From Cyanobium sp. PCC 7001 (GTDB lineage Bacteria > Cyanobacteriota > Cyanobacteriia > PCC-6307 > Cyanobiaceae): a stretch of DNA of 64,000 nucleotides. How positions within the stretch are numbered: position 1 is the first letter of the stretch; each line of letters starts with the position of its first letter. The stretch spans positions 2,490,607 through 2,554,606 of the forward strand of contig NZ_DS990556.1 in the NCBI RefSeq assembly GCF_000155635.1, read 5' to 3'. A program made the position numbers and the translations under genes. The notes under the pieces were generated by a model. That model made no database searches. It was not told the DNA's origin and worked only from the letters and a program-made list of their open reading frames with translations. Of the stretch, positions 15,532-24,455 are shown piece by piece.

Positions 15532-16473
15532 TCAGGGCTGGGCAGGCACGGCGATCTGCTCGTGGTTGAGCAGCACGCTCTGGAAGTAGAGGGCGATCAT
15601 CGGCTCGGGCAGGCCCAGGGTGCTGTCAGGTCCGAGCCAGCGGTTCACCAGCTCACGCGAGGCGGAATCGCCGTTCACGTAGCCCTGCAGCAGCTTGGCG
15701 ATGGCCAGGTTCACCAGATTGCGCAGGGTGGAGTTGTTCTCCGGCATGGCGCAGCCCACCGCGTAGCGGTTGAGGGCCATGGTGGGAACAAGGCTGGGCT
15801 GCTTCAGGCTGGATCCCTTCGCCGCCGAGGCGAGCAACACCGAATCGCCGCCCAGCGCATCGACCCGGCCCTGCGCCAGGGCCTGCATCCCGGCGGCCAG
15901 ATCGGCCACGGGCACCAGCCGGGCGCTGGGCTGCAGCGCCTTCACGGTGGCTTCGCCCAGGCTGCCGTTCACCACCCCGATCCTCTTGCCCTGCAGGGAG
16001 TCGGGTGTGCCATCGAGGGCGCCGTCCTGGGTGAGCAGGCGGATGCCCGAAAGGGCAAAGGGGATCGAGAAGTCCACGAACATCTCCCGCTCCCAAGTGA
16101 ACTGGGCGCCGCACATCAGGTCGACCTCGCCGTTGTGCACCTGGCGGAACAGGGCGTCCTGGCTGTCGGTGGTCTCGCCCACTACCTTCACGGGGCGGCC
16201 CAGATAGTCGGACACCTCAGCAGCGATCAGACCCGCCACATCGATGGCGTAGCCCTGCAGTGCCCCCTGGGCATCCTCCTGCATGTAGGGCGGGGCCGAT
16301 CCCGCCACACCCAGAGCGAGCTCACCGGTGCGGGCGGCGCGTTCGATCGCGGTTTCGGCCTGAACGGCAGCGGGCGCCGCCGCCAGAACCAGCACCGCAG
16401 CAGCGCCGGCCACGCGGCGCAGGTGGCGGTTCAGCCCGTTGCCCAGTCGCTCGATCACCCTGGGAGAACGCAT
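15532..16473 (-). CDS. grrP: GrrP, orphan extracellular substrate-binding-like protein
   Basis: 313 residues with a signal peptide (about residues 20-40, AAVLVLAAAPAAVQAE). The mature part is a family-3 solute-binding fold: GELALGVAGSAPPYMQED, GYAIDVAGLIAAEV, VDLMCGAQFTWEREMFVDFS and GKRIGVVNGSLGEATVKAL. There are no ABC permease or ATPase genes beside it, which is the hallmark of GrrP proteins in grr cassettes. The likely role is to bind the modified peptide or a related ligand outside the cytoplasm, but this is not established. It is the first gene of the probable grrP-grrA-grrM operon. Confidence 0.88.
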   Translation of the reverse strand: MRSPRVIERLGNGLNRHLRRVAGAAAVLVLAAAPAAVQAETAIERAARTGELALGVAGSAPPYMQEDAQGALQGYAIDVAGLIAAEVSDYLGRPVKVVGETTDSQDALFRQVHNGEVDLMCGAQFTWEREMFVDFSIPFALSGIRLLTQDGALDGTPDSLQGKRIGVVNGSLGEATVKALQPSARLVPVADLAAGMQALAQGRVDALGGDSVLLASAAKGSSLKQPSLVPTMALNRYAVGCAMPENNSTLRNLVNLAIAKLLQGYVNGDSASRELVNRWLGPDSTLGLPEPMIALYFQSVLLNHEQIAVPAQP

Positions 16474-16591
16474 CGCGCCATGGCTGCCATCCCCCGAGCT
16501 TGGCCCGAACGGTGAGAGCTGGCTCCAGGCTTCACATGGTCTGTGATGTACGTCCGTGGTGTGGCGGATCCGATGGCACCCGGATCAGGGC

Positions 16592-16840
16592 TCAGATCAC
16601 CCGGTGACGCCGCACCTGCAGGTCGTTCTTCACCTGAAGGGTCTTGTTGTGGAGATCCAGGCCCTTCACCGAGGCCACCTCACCCTGCAGCCCCTGGGCC
16701 GCCATCTGCTCCACCAGCTGTTTCATCAGTTCGTCCTCCACCTTGTTCTGGTCGAAGCCGCTGGGGGTGAGATCAGCCAGGAAACGTCCAATGCGCGTCG
16801 CCACCACATCGGAAGGGTTGGTGACCTTGATGACGATCAT
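16592..16840 (-). CDS. Small conserved-looking soluble protein, unknown function
   Basis: 82 residues. It starts with a strand (MIVIKVTNPSDVVATRIGRF), continues with an acidic amphipathic helix (NKVEDELMKQLVEQMAAQG), and ends in a basic strand-rich part (LHNKTLQVKNDLQVRRHRVI). The composition is that of a genuine small soluble protein. I think similar proteins occur in related picocyanobacteria, but I cannot name a family. It lies upstream of grrP on the same strand, 118 bases away. Confidence 0.6.
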   Translation of the reverse strand: MIVIKVTNPSDVVATRIGRFLADLTPSGFDQNKVEDELMKQLVEQMAAQGLQGEVASVKGLDLHNKTLQVKNDLQVRRHRVI

Positions 16841-16903
16841 GGCCGCGGAACACAGTGATACGGCATGTTAAGGGCCTTCCCGGAACGACTCGAGCGCAGG
16901 CGA

Positions 16904-17332
16904 TCAGCGGATGCCCATCGCCCGCAGCAGGGCGCCGTGGCAGAGCCCGCCGTGGGAGCACATGGGCACACTGCGGCCGTTGACCCGGGCTGTGCTCTGA
17001 GCCGGTGGCTGGGGGCCTCGGCTCGAGGCGGTGCCGGCTCCCGCCGGGGCAGCGGGAGCGGGAGAACCGGCGGCCGGTGGTGGCTGGGCAGGGGCGGCGC
17101 CACCACCCTGCACGTTCTGAATCTCAGACGTGGTCTCGCGCGCCCGGTTCAGAATCGCCGTGGAGCCGGGAACACTGATGCTGTTCACGGTGCCCTGCAT
17201 GGCGGCCGCCCCGGTGGCATCGAGCAGCATCTGGGCACGGCCCGCTGCCGGGCTCAGGAGCGTCCCGAACAGAAACAGGGCCGTTGGGGCGAACCACAAG
17301 CTGGAGCCCGGGGATGGCGCAGGTGCCGGCAT
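16904..17332 (-). CDS. Exported proline/alanine-rich protein, unknown function
   Basis: 142 residues. The N-terminus looks like a signal peptide (WFAPTALFLFGTLLSPAAGRAQ). A short conserved-looking part (TVNSISVPGSTAILNRARET) is followed by a Pro/Ala/Gly-rich linker. The end carries two cysteines in a compact motif (VPMCSHGGLCHGALLRAMG), which could form a disulfide or bind a metal. The gene lies between a small unknown gene and a thioredoxin-like gene on the same strand. Confidence 0.55.
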   Translation of the reverse strand: MPAPAPSPGSSLWFAPTALFLFGTLLSPAAGRAQMLLDATGAAAMQGTVNSISVPGSTAILNRARETTSEIQNVQGGGAAPAQPPPAAGSPAPAAPAGAGTASSRGPQPPAQSTARVNGRSVPMCSHGGLCHGALLRAMGIR

Positions 17333-17451
17333 CAGACGACGGGGTGGAGGGCAGCGGACCAGCCCCAGGCGGGCCGTGGGATCAACCGTTCATTGCACCG
17401 ATTCTGGCGGACTTTGCCGGAGTTGTGCCAACGGGGATGAGGATGGGCCCG

Positions 17452-17910
17452 TCAGGGTCTGGCAGCTTGTCCCGGGCCGGGGAACTCGCTCCACTGCTTG
17501 AGGGCTTCGAGGTCCTGGACGCCCTCCAGCCGCGGTTTGCCCTGCAGGTCCCAGGTGGGGAAGGCGCGCACCTTGGCCGCCATGCAGCGCTGCCGGCCCT
17601 CGTCGCTCTTGTCGCACTCCACGTAGGGAAGGCTGTTGCCGGCCTCCTTGCCGAACAGGTTCTTCTGCTGGAAGCAGGCCGGACACCACCAGGCCCCGTA
17701 GAAGACGGCGCCCCGGCTGCGCAGATGGTCGCTGAGGGCCCGTTGCTCCGCGGTGGAGACGCTGAGCGGTTCACCCACATGGGGTGAGGTGGAGGGCGGC
17801 GGCTCAGGCGTCTGCGGCTTCGATCCACGGGCAATGGCACTGGCCGTGGCCAGGGTTCCCAGCAGCACCACCACCAGCGGGGTGAGCCAGGCAGGGCGCC
17901 GTGATGCCAT
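17452..17910 (-). CDS. Membrane-anchored or exported thioredoxin-like protein (VKOR-type Trx domain)
   Basis: 152 residues from the ATG at 17910. Residues 10-27 form an uncleaved anchor or signal (TPLVVVLLGTLATASAIA). The thioredoxin fold has the active site WWCPACFQQK (Cys76, Cys79), followed by NLFGKEA and LPYVECD, and the cis-proline in FPTW (Pro118). This resembles the thioredoxin domain fused to vitamin-K-epoxide-reductase proteins in cyanobacteria, here as a free-standing protein. Two more cysteines (99 and 109) may form a second disulfide. A role in disulfide formation in the periplasm or thylakoid lumen is inferred. Confidence 0.75.
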   Translation of the reverse strand: MASRRPAWLTPLVVVLLGTLATASAIARGSKPQTPEPPPSTSPHVGEPLSVSTAEQRALSDHLRSRGAVFYGAWWCPACFQQKNLFGKEAGNSLPYVECDKSDEGRQRCMAAKVRAFPTWDLQGKPRLEGVQDLEALKQWSEFPGPGQAARP

Positions 17911-18138
17911 CGTCAACAAGCCTGCAAGCCATGGAAAACCTAGAGGGTGCGGCCTGTCCACGGGGCGGTGCGGGGCAGCTTGGCGGCTGGCCAGCCGGGT
18001 TCCGTCCTGCCGTGCCGGGCGTTCGGCCTTCCACCCCGCCCACGGGCGGCGCAGGCTGGCGGCGGCTGAGAGACTGGACGGGGTGTCGGCACCACCTCCG
18101 CCCGCCACCATGTCCTGCTCGCCCATGGGCGCCTGTTG

Positions 18139-19137
18139 ATGACCGCCAACGGCTACCGCGACTACTTCAAGGTGCTGGGTGTCGACCGCGGAGCCGACGC
18201 CGACACGATCAAACGCTCCTTCCGCAAGCTGGCGCGGCAATACCACCCGGATGTGAATCCCGGTGACAAGGCTGCCGAGGCCCGCTTCAAGGAGATCAGC
18301 GAGGCCTACGAAGTGCTCTCCGACCCCGACAAGCGTCGGAGGTACGAGCAGTTCGGCCAGTACTGGAGCCAGGCAGGGGCCGGCGGCGGCATGGGCGGCA
18401 TGGACGTGGATTTCGGCCGCTACGGCAACTTCGACGACTTCATCAACGACCTGCTCGGCCGCTTCGGCGGCGGCGGGGCCTCCTCGGCCCCAGGCGGCTT
18501 CGGCTTCGGCAGCGGTTTCCCCGGGGGGTTCGGTGGCAGCGGTTTCGGCACAGGCGGCTTCGGCGCAGGCTTCCCCGGCGGCGCCAAGGGTGCCCCGGCC
18601 AATCTCGATGCCGAAGCCAATCTCACCCTCGCCATGGCGGAAGCGTTCCGGGGGTGCGAACGCACCCTGGCGGTGAACGACGAGCGGGTGAAGGTGCGCA
18701 TTCCGGCGGGCGTGCGCCAGGGCAGCCGGCTGCGACTCAAGGGCAAGGGCAACATGCAGCCGGGCACCGGCCGCCGCGGTGACCTCTACCTCAACCTCCA
18801 GATCCAGACCCACCCGATCTGGAAACTCGACGGCGATCAGCTGCGGGCCGAGCTGCCCCTCAGCCTCGATGAGCTCGCCCTCGGTGGCGAGGTGCGCGTG
18901 GCCACCCCCGATGGCGAGGCCACGGTGCAGGTGCCCCCCGGCATGACCCTGGGCCGCAGCCTGCGGCTCAAGGGCAAGGGCTGGCCGATCAAGGAGGGGC
19001 GTGGCGACCTTCTGCTCACCCCGGTGCTGCGGATGCCGGACACCCTCAGTTCCGAGGAGCGGGCCCTGCTCGAGCAGTTGCGTGCCGCGCGCAGCGCCGA
19101 TCCCCGCGCCGGCTGGATCCAGGCGGCCCGGCTCTGA
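18139..19137 (+). CDS. DnaJ-type cochaperone without zinc finger (CbpA-like)
   Basis: 332 residues from the ATG at 18139 (a TTG directly before it is less likely). Residues 5-70 are a J domain with the HPD motif in [11 protein letters not shown], which stimulates the ATPase of DnaK. A Gly/Phe-rich linker follows (about residues 80-155, many GGFG units). The C-terminal substrate-binding domain begins at [16 protein letters not shown] and has two repeats of the RLKGKG motif. There are no CxxCxGxG zinc motifs, so this is a type II/CbpA-like protein. It precedes hemB by 74 bases. Confidence 0.88.
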   Translation: MTANGYRDYFKVLGVDRGADADTIKRSFRKLARQYHPDVNPGDKAAEARFKEISEAYEVLSDPDKRRRYEQFGQYWSQAGAGGGMGGMDVDFGRYGNFDDFINDLLGRFGGGGASSAPGGFGFGSGFPGGFGGSGFGTGGFGAGFPGGAKGAPANLDAEANLTLAMAEAFRGCERTLAVNDERVKVRIPAGVRQGSRLRLKGKGNMQPGTGRRGDLYLNLQIQTHPIWKLDGDQLRAELPLSLDELALGGEVRVATPDGEATVQVPPGMTLGRSLRLKGKGWPIKEGRGDLLLTPVLRMPDTLSSEERALLEQLRAARSADPRAGWIQAARL

Positions 19138-19211
19138 GGCCCCGGCGGCCGGAACGGCGCCGGGTTGCTCCCTAGGATCCGGCCGATCCACTCCCCAGCC
19201 CAACAGACTCC

Positions 19212-20213
19212 ATGGAGCTCAGCTACCGCCCCCGTCGGTTGCGCCGCACGCCGGCCCTGCGGGCGATGGTGCGGGAGTACCAGCTCAGTGCCGCCGATTT
19301 CATCTACCCCCTGTTCGTGCATGAGGGGGCCACCAACGAGCCGATCGGCGCCATGCCGGGCTGCCGCCGCTGGAGCCTGGAGAGCCTGGTGGAGGAAGTG
19401 GGACGCGCCTGGGAGCTGGGCATCCGCTGCGTGGTGCTCTTCCCCAAGGTGGCTGACGGCCTCAAGACCGAGGACGGCGCCGAGTGCTTCAACGAGCACG
19501 GCCTGATCCCCCGGGCCATCCGCCGCATCAAGGAGGTGCACCCGGGCATGGCGATCATGACCGACGTGGCTCTGGACCCGTACTCCTGCGACGGTCATGA
19601 CGGCATCGTGAGCCAGGAGGGGGTGGTGCTCAACGACGAGACCGTGGCGATCCTCTGCCGCCAGGCAGTGGCCCAGGCCCGCGCCGGTGCCGATCTGATC
19701 GGCCCGAGCGACATGATGGATGGGCGCGTGGGCGCCATCCGCGAAGCCCTGGATGAGGAGGGCTTCGAGCACGTGGGCATCATCAGCTACACCGCCAAGT
19801 ACGCCTCCGCCTACTACGGCCCCTTCCGCGAGGCCCTCGACTCGGCGCCCAGGGCCGCCGGCGGCAAGCCCATCCCCAAGGACAAGAGCACCTATCAGAT
19901 GGATCCGGCCAACGGTCGGGAAGCCATTCTCGAAGCCCAGCTCGATGAGAGCGAGGGGGCCGACATCCTGATGGTGAAGCCCGGCCTGGCCTATCTCGAC
20001 ATCATCCACAGGCTGCGGGCCGAGAGCGAGCAGCCGATCGCGGCCTACAACGTGAGCGGTGAGTACGCCATGGTGAAGGCCGCCGCCGAGCGCGGCTGGA
20101 TCGACGAGCGGGCCGTGGTGCTCGAAACCCTGCTCTGCTTCAAACGTGCCGGGGCTGATCTGATCCTCACCTATCACGCCTGCGACGCCGCCACCTGGCT
20201 GCGCCAGGGCTGA
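19212..20213 (+). CDS. hemB: Delta-aminolevulinic acid dehydratase (porphobilinogen synthase)
   Basis: 333 residues, full family length. It joins two 5-aminolevulinate molecules to porphobilinogen in heme and chlorophyll synthesis. Family blocks are present throughout: PLFVHEG, VVLFPKV, the metal-site region MTDVALDPYSCDGHDGI, AGADLIGPSDMMDGRVGAIR, YTAKYASAYYGPFR with one catalytic lysine, and ADILMVKPGLAYLD with the Schiff-base lysine. The aspartate-rich metal region is of the Mg-type found in photosynthetic organisms rather than the Cys-rich zinc type. A perfect seven-base-pair hairpin lies just after the stop (20215-20235) but lacks a U-run. Confidence 0.96.
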   Translation: MELSYRPRRLRRTPALRAMVREYQLSAADFIYPLFVHEGATNEPIGAMPGCRRWSLESLVEEVGRAWELGIRCVVLFPKVADGLKTEDGAECFNEHGLIPRAIRRIKEVHPGMAIMTDVALDPYSCDGHDGIVSQEGVVLNDETVAILCRQAVAQARAGADLIGPSDMMDGRVGAIREALDEEGFEHVGIISYTAKYASAYYGPFREALDSAPRAAGGKPIPKDKSTYQMDPANGREAILEAQLDESEGADILMVKPGLAYLDIIHRLRAESEQPIAAYNVSGEYAMVKAAAERGWIDERAVVLETLLCFKRAGADLILTYHACDAATWLRQG

Positions 20214-20247
20214 GGGCGCCGCGCGCTCCGGCGCCGGTCCCGGGAGA

Positions 20248-20742
20248 ATGCACAGCGCCGACTGTTCCACCATGGCCGCCTCCCCCGCCACCCCGCCATC
20301 CGCGCCCGCCCCGCGCCACCGGCTCGGCCATGTGGCGCTGCGGGTGGAGGACATGGACCGGGCGATCGCCTTCTACGGCGCCCTCGGCCTGCGGCTCACG
20401 TGGCAGGCCGAGGACTGGGCCTATCTCCAGTGGCCGGGCAGCGGCGAGGGGTTGGCGCTGCTCAGTCCCTCCTACACCGCAGCGGGCCCCCACGTCGCTC
20501 TCCACTTCCAGCACCGTGACGAGGTGGACGCCGTGCATGCCGCCCTCACCGCGGCGGGGCACCGTTGCGGCCCCGTGCATGACCACCGCGACGGCACAGC
20601 CAGCTTCTACCTCCGGGATCCCGAAGGCAACTGGCTCGAGATGCTCTACGAGCCGCCGGCGGGCATCCCCAGCAACGTGGAGGGCCAGTCGCCGATTCCG
20701 CCTCCCCCCCTGGCTCGGTCCGCCGCTGCGCCCGCACCGTGA
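20248..20742 (+). CDS. VOC-superfamily (glyoxalase I-like) protein
   Basis: 164 residues; an ATG eight codons inside (20272) is an equally good start. The core shows the beta-alpha-beta-beta-beta module: HRLGHVALRVEDMDRAIAFY, LGLRLTWQ, HVALHFQHRDEVDAVH, and at the end FYLRDPEGNWLEMLYEP with the usual metal-binding glutamate. The fold matches lactoylglutathione lyases and related dioxygenases, but the substrate cannot be assigned. The C-terminus is a Pro/Ala-rich tail. The gene overlaps the mutS2 start by four bases (GTGA), so the two are probably translated in a coupled way. Confidence 0.8.
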   Translation: MHSADCSTMAASPATPPSAPAPRHRLGHVALRVEDMDRAIAFYGALGLRLTWQAEDWAYLQWPGSGEGLALLSPSYTAAGPHVALHFQHRDEVDAVHAALTAAGHRCGPVHDHRDGTASFYLRDPEGNWLEMLYEPPAGIPSNVEGQSPIPPPPLARSAAAPAP

Positions 20743-23153
20743 GCAAGGTGGAGCACGAGGCCCTGGAGCTGCTGGAGTGGCCCAGGCTCTGTGATCAGCT
20801 TTCCGGTTTCGCCAGCACCGAGGCCGGCCGCCGCCACTGCCGGGCGTTGGCACTGCCGCTCAGCCTGGAGCACAGCCGGGCGCTCCTGGCCGAAACCACC
20901 GAGATGCTGGCCCTCGATGGCCTGCTCGAGGGGGGGCTGAGTTTTCAGGGCGTGGCCGACATCACGGCCGTGGTGGCCCTCTGTGCCAAGGGCGGCACCG
21001 CGGCGGGAGAAGCCCTGCTGGCGTTGGCCACCACCCTGGCCGCGGCCCGGCGCCTGCGCAGGCAGATCGACGATCCGGCTCTGCGGCCGGTGTGCTCGGC
21101 CCTGGTGGCCGAGCTGCGCACCTTACCCGAGCTGGAACAGCGCCTCCATTTCGCCCTGGAGGAGGGCGGCCGGGTGGCGGATCGGGCCAGCGCCCCGCTG
21201 GAAGCGGTGCGGCGCCAGCTCAAGGGGCTTCGCGCCGAACGTCGCGAGCGGCTCCAGGAGCTGCTGCGCCGCCATGCGCCGCTGCTGCAGGACACGGTGA
21301 TCGCCGAGCGCAACGGCCGGCCGGTGCTGGCCGTGAAGGCCGGAGCCGCCGCCCAGCTGCCCGGGCTCGTGCACGACAGCTCCGCCTCGGGCAGCACCGT
21401 GTTCGTGGAACCCCAGGCCGTGATCAGCCTCGGCAACCGCCTGCGCGATCTGGAGGGACGGGAGCGGGAGCTGGAGCAGGCCGTGCTGGCGGAATTGAGC
21501 GCCCTGGTGGGAGCGGAAGCCGAAGCGCTGCAGCAGCTCCACGCCGTGCTGCTGCGGTTGGACGCGGCGCTGGCGCGGGCCCGCTACGGCGCCTGGCTCG
21601 GGGCGGTGCGCCCCGACCTGGAAGCCGATCCTCACGCTCCGTTCTCCCTGGTGGATCTGAGCCACCCCCTGCTGCTGTGGCAGCAACGGCGGGAGCAGGG
21701 CCACGCGGTGGTTCCGGTGAGCATCACCGTGGGAGCGGAGCTGCGGGTGGTGGCCATCACCGGCCCCAACACCGGCGGCAAGACCGTCACCCTCAAGAGC
21801 CTCGGGCTGGCCGCCCTGATGGCCCGGGCGGGGCTGTTTCTTCCCTGCAGCGGCACGCCGCGCCTGCCCTGGTGCGGGGCGGTGCTGGCCGACATCGGCG
21901 ATGAGCAGTCGCTGCAGCAGAACCTCTCCACCTTCAGCGGTCACATCCGCCGCATCGCCCGGATCCTGGCGGCCCTGGCCGAGCCCCGGCAGGGGGCCAC
22001 GCTCGTGCTGCTCGATGAGGTGGGAGCGGGCACCGATCCGGTGGAGGGCTCGGCCCTGGCCACGGCCCTGCTGCGCCATCTGGCCGATCGCGCCCGCCTC
22101 ACCATCGCCACCACCCACTTCGGTGAACTGAAGGCGCTCAAGTACGCCGATCCCCGCTTCGAGAATGCCTCGGTGGCCTTCGACGTGGACACCCTCTCCC
22201 CCACGTACCGCCTGCAGTGGGGCATCCCCGGCCGCAGCAACGCCCTGGCGATCGCCCAGCGCCTCGGCCTGAGTGAGGCGGTGCTGGAGCAGGCCCAGGC
22301 CCTGCTCGAACCCGGGGGTGAGGGGGAGGTGAACCAGGTGATCGTGGGGCTGGAGAGTCAGCGGCAACGCCAGCAGGAGGCCGCCGAGGAGGCTGCCGCC
22401 CTGCTCGCCCGCACCGAGCTGCTGCACGAGGAGCTGCTGTCCCGCTGGCATCAGCAGAAGCAGCAGAGCGCCGAGCTGCAGGAACAGCGGCGCAGGCAGT
22501 TGGAACGCTCCATCCGCGAGGGCCAGCAGGAGGTGCGCCGCATCATCCGCCGGCTGCGCCAGGGGGGGGATCGCTCCGCGGCGGGCCGCGGCCAGCTGGG
22601 CGAAACGGCCCGGCAGGCGGGCCAGCGCCTCAAGCAGCTGGAGCACCAGCACCGTCCGGCCCCGGAGCGCCGCGAGCATGGGGGCTGGATGCCGGAGGTG
22701 GGGGATCGGGTGCGGGTGCTCTCCCTCGGCAAGGCGGCCGAGGTGCTGGCCCTGGCCGATGGGGGGCGCGAACTCACCGTGCGCTGTGGGGTGATGCGCC
22801 TCACCGTGCCCCTGGAGGGCATCGAAGGGCTGCAGGGGGAGAAGCCGGCGCCGCCGCTTCCCGAGGTGCGGATCAAGGGGCCGCGGGGACTGGGCAGCCG
22901 TGGCCCCGATGTGCGCACCGAGCGCAACACCGTGGATGTGCGCGGCCTGCGGGTGCATGAGGCCGAGGCGGTGGTGGAGGAGCACCTGCGCGGAGCCTCC
23001 GGTCCGGTGTGGGTGATCCATGGCATCGGCACCGGCAAGCTCAAGCGGGGCCTGCGTCAGTGGCTCACCACCGTGCCCTACGTGGACCGGGTGGCGGATG
23101 CCGCACAGGGCGATGGCGGTGCCGGCTGCAGCGTGATCCATCTGCGCTCCTGA
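20739..23153 (+). CDS. mutS2: Endonuclease MutS2
   Basis: 804 residues from a GTG. MutS2 limits homologous recombination by acting on branched DNA and, in some bacteria, acts on collided ribosomes. There is a MutS core and clamp (LHDSSASGSTVFVEP-type block), a Walker A motif TGPNTGGKT at about residues 340-348, a Walker B DEVGAGTDP, a long basic coiled coil (about 520-640), and a C-terminal Smr nuclease domain from about residue 730 (VDVRGLRVHEAEAVVEEHL, then WVIHGIGTGKLKRGLRQWL). The start overlaps the preceding gene by four bases. It lacks the N-terminal mismatch-recognition domain of MutS. Confidence 0.94.
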   Translation: MSKVEHEALELLEWPRLCDQLSGFASTEAGRRHCRALALPLSLEHSRALLAETTEMLALDGLLEGGLSFQGVADITAVVALCAKGGTAAGEALLALATTLAAARRLRRQIDDPALRPVCSALVAELRTLPELEQRLHFALEEGGRVADRASAPLEAVRRQLKGLRAERRERLQELLRRHAPLLQDTVIAERNGRPVLAVKAGAAAQLPGLVHDSSASGSTVFVEPQAVISLGNRLRDLEGRERELEQAVLAELSALVGAEAEALQQLHAVLLRLDAALARARYGAWLGAVRPDLEADPHAPFSLVDLSHPLLLWQQRREQGHAVVPVSITVGAELRVVAITGPNTGGKTVTLKSLGLAALMARAGLFLPCSGTPRLPWCGAVLADIGDEQSLQQNLSTFSGHIRRIARILAALAEPRQGATLVLLDEVGAGTDPVEGSALATALLRHLADRARLTIATTHFGELKALKYADPRFENASVAFDVDTLSPTYRLQWGIPGRSNALAIAQRLGLSEAVLEQAQALLEPGGEGEVNQVIVGLESQRQRQQEAAEEAAALLARTELLHEELLSRWHQQKQQSAELQEQRRRQLERSIREGQQEVRRIIRRLRQGGDRSAAGRGQLGETARQAGQRLKQLEHQHRPAPERREHGGWMPEVGDRVRVLSLGKAAEVLALADGGRELTVRCGVMRLTVPLEGIEGLQGEKPAPPLPEVRIKGPRGLGSRGPDVRTERNTVDVRGLRVHEAEAVVEEHLRGASGPVWVIHGIGTGKLKRGLRQWLTTVPYVDRVADAAQGDGGAGCSVIHLRS

Positions 23154-23185
23154 GCCCCATCGCTCCGGCAGGCCCGGGTCCGGCG

Positions 23186-24418
23186 CTAGAGGCTCGGCAG
23201 CACGGGACCGGCAGCCATCGGCTCCGGCAGCGGCAGCGCCTGACCCTCCGCGTCGAAGAAGCGCCAGCCGCCTGGATCCGGCTCCAGGTGGATCGTGTCC
23301 CCCGGGCTCAGCCTCTCGTCCGCGCCGATCCGCACCTGCACCAGGTGACTGTGCTCCGCCAGCCGGCAGGTGAGGAGCTGTTCGTTGCCGAGGGCCTCCA
23401 CGTTCTGCACCTCGGCGCCCAGATTGCGGTTGGTGGCGGGTGCCAGCCGCAGGTGCTCGGGCCGCAGCCCGCCGGTGAGGCTCTGGCCGGCCCGGCTGGC
23501 CAGCTGTTCCGCCAGGGGGCCTTCCACCGGCAGCCGCCGCCCACCGAGCTGCAGCTGGCCGGCCCCGAGCACGGTCACGGGCAGCAGGTTCATCGGTGGG
23601 CTGCCGATGAACTGGGCCACGAACAGGTTGGCCGGCCACTGGTAGAGCTGCATCGGCGTGCCCAGTTGCTGCAGCTGGCCGTCGTTGAGCACCGCGATCC
23701 GGTGCCCCATGGTCATCGCCTCCACCTGATCGTGGGTGACGTACAGGGTGGTGGTGCCCAGCTCCCGCTGCAGGGCCACGATCTGGGCGCGGGTGCCGGT
23801 GCGCAGCTTGGCGTCCAGGTTGCTGAGGGGCTCATCCATCAGGAACACCGCCGGCTGGCGGGCGATGGCCCGTCCCAGGGCCACCCGTTGCTTCTGACCG
23901 CCGGAGAGTTCCTTGGGCAGCCGCTCCAGCAGCGGCTCCAGCTCCAGGCTGCGGGCCACCTCCTGCACCCGCGCCGCGATCCTCTGCTCTCGCCCGGAGT
24001 GGATCCGCAGGGGAGGGGGCAGGCGCCGACTGGCCAGGTGCAGGGCGTCCTGGACCTGCTCGGCCAGGGTGCGGGCCCGGCTGCGCCGCAGCCCGAAACT
24101 CAGGTTCCCCGCCACGGTGAGGTGGGGGTAGAGGGCGTAGCTCTGAAACACCATCGCCACATCCCGCTGCGCCGGCCGCAGCCCGGTGACCTCCCGGTCC
24201 CCCACCGCGATGCTGCCGCCCGTGGGCTGCTCCAGTCCGGCCAGCAGCCGCAGCAGCGTGCTCTTGCCGCATCCCGACGGACCCACCAGCACGAGGAATT
24301 CACCGTCGTGCACATGCAGATCGAGCCGCCGCAGCACCTCCACGGGAGCACCCCCGCGCCGCGGCGGGTAGGTCTTGCTGACCGCCTCGAAACGAACCTC
24401 CGCCAAACCTGCTCCCAC
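23186..24418 (-). CDS. ABC transporter ATP-binding protein, MalK/UgpC type
   Basis: 410 residues from a GTG at 24418; a longer frame would run into the divergent obgE start and is not favoured. Walker [10 protein letters not shown] lies near residue 47, the Q-loop in [10 protein letters not shown], the signature LSGGQKQR, Walker [15 protein letters not shown] and the switch HDQ. An insertion of about 40 residues sits between LSFGLRRSR and the signature. The C-terminal 150 residues are the TOBE regulatory domain (GLRPEHLRL). This type energises import of sugars or glycerol compounds. No permease or binding protein is nearby, so it probably serves partners elsewhere. Confidence 0.88.
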   Translation of the reverse strand: MGAGLAEVRFEAVSKTYPPRRGGAPVEVLRRLDLHVHDGEFLVLVGPSGCGKSTLLRLLAGLEQPTGGSIAVGDREVTGLRPAQRDVAMVFQSYALYPHLTVAGNLSFGLRRSRARTLAEQVQDALHLASRRLPPPLRIHSGREQRIAARVQEVARSLELEPLLERLPKELSGGQKQRVALGRAIARQPAVFLMDEPLSNLDAKLRTGTRAQIVALQRELGTTTLYVTHDQVEAMTMGHRIAVLNDGQLQQLGTPMQLYQWPANLFVAQFIGSPPMNLLPVTVLGAGQLQLGGRRLPVEGPLAEQLASRAGQSLTGGLRPEHLRLAPATNRNLGAEVQNVEALGNEQLLTCRLAEHSHLVQVRIGADERLSPGDTIHLEPDPGGWRFFDAEGQALPLPEPMAAGPVLPSL

Positions 24419-24455
24419 ATGGCCGGGTGATGGCCGGAATCCTAGGTTTGAGCCA

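Noticed and set aside
16592..17910. The small exported and thioredoxin-like genes as part of the grr cassette
   Set aside because: Known grr cassettes need only grrP, grrA and grrM, and the gap before grrP (118 bases) leaves room for a separate promoter.
20215..20235. Perfect GGCGCCG hairpin after hemB as a terminator
   Set aside because: There is no U-run after the stem and the next gene begins within 15 bases; in DNA this GC-rich such hairpins are expected by chance.
18837..20354. Antisense frame over hemB and the DnaJ gene
   Set aside because: Low-complexity His/Gly/Ala composition and complete overlap with two well-supported genes.
21123..23639. Long antisense frame over mutS2
   Set aside because: No start signal or family motif; explained by third-position GC in mutS2.
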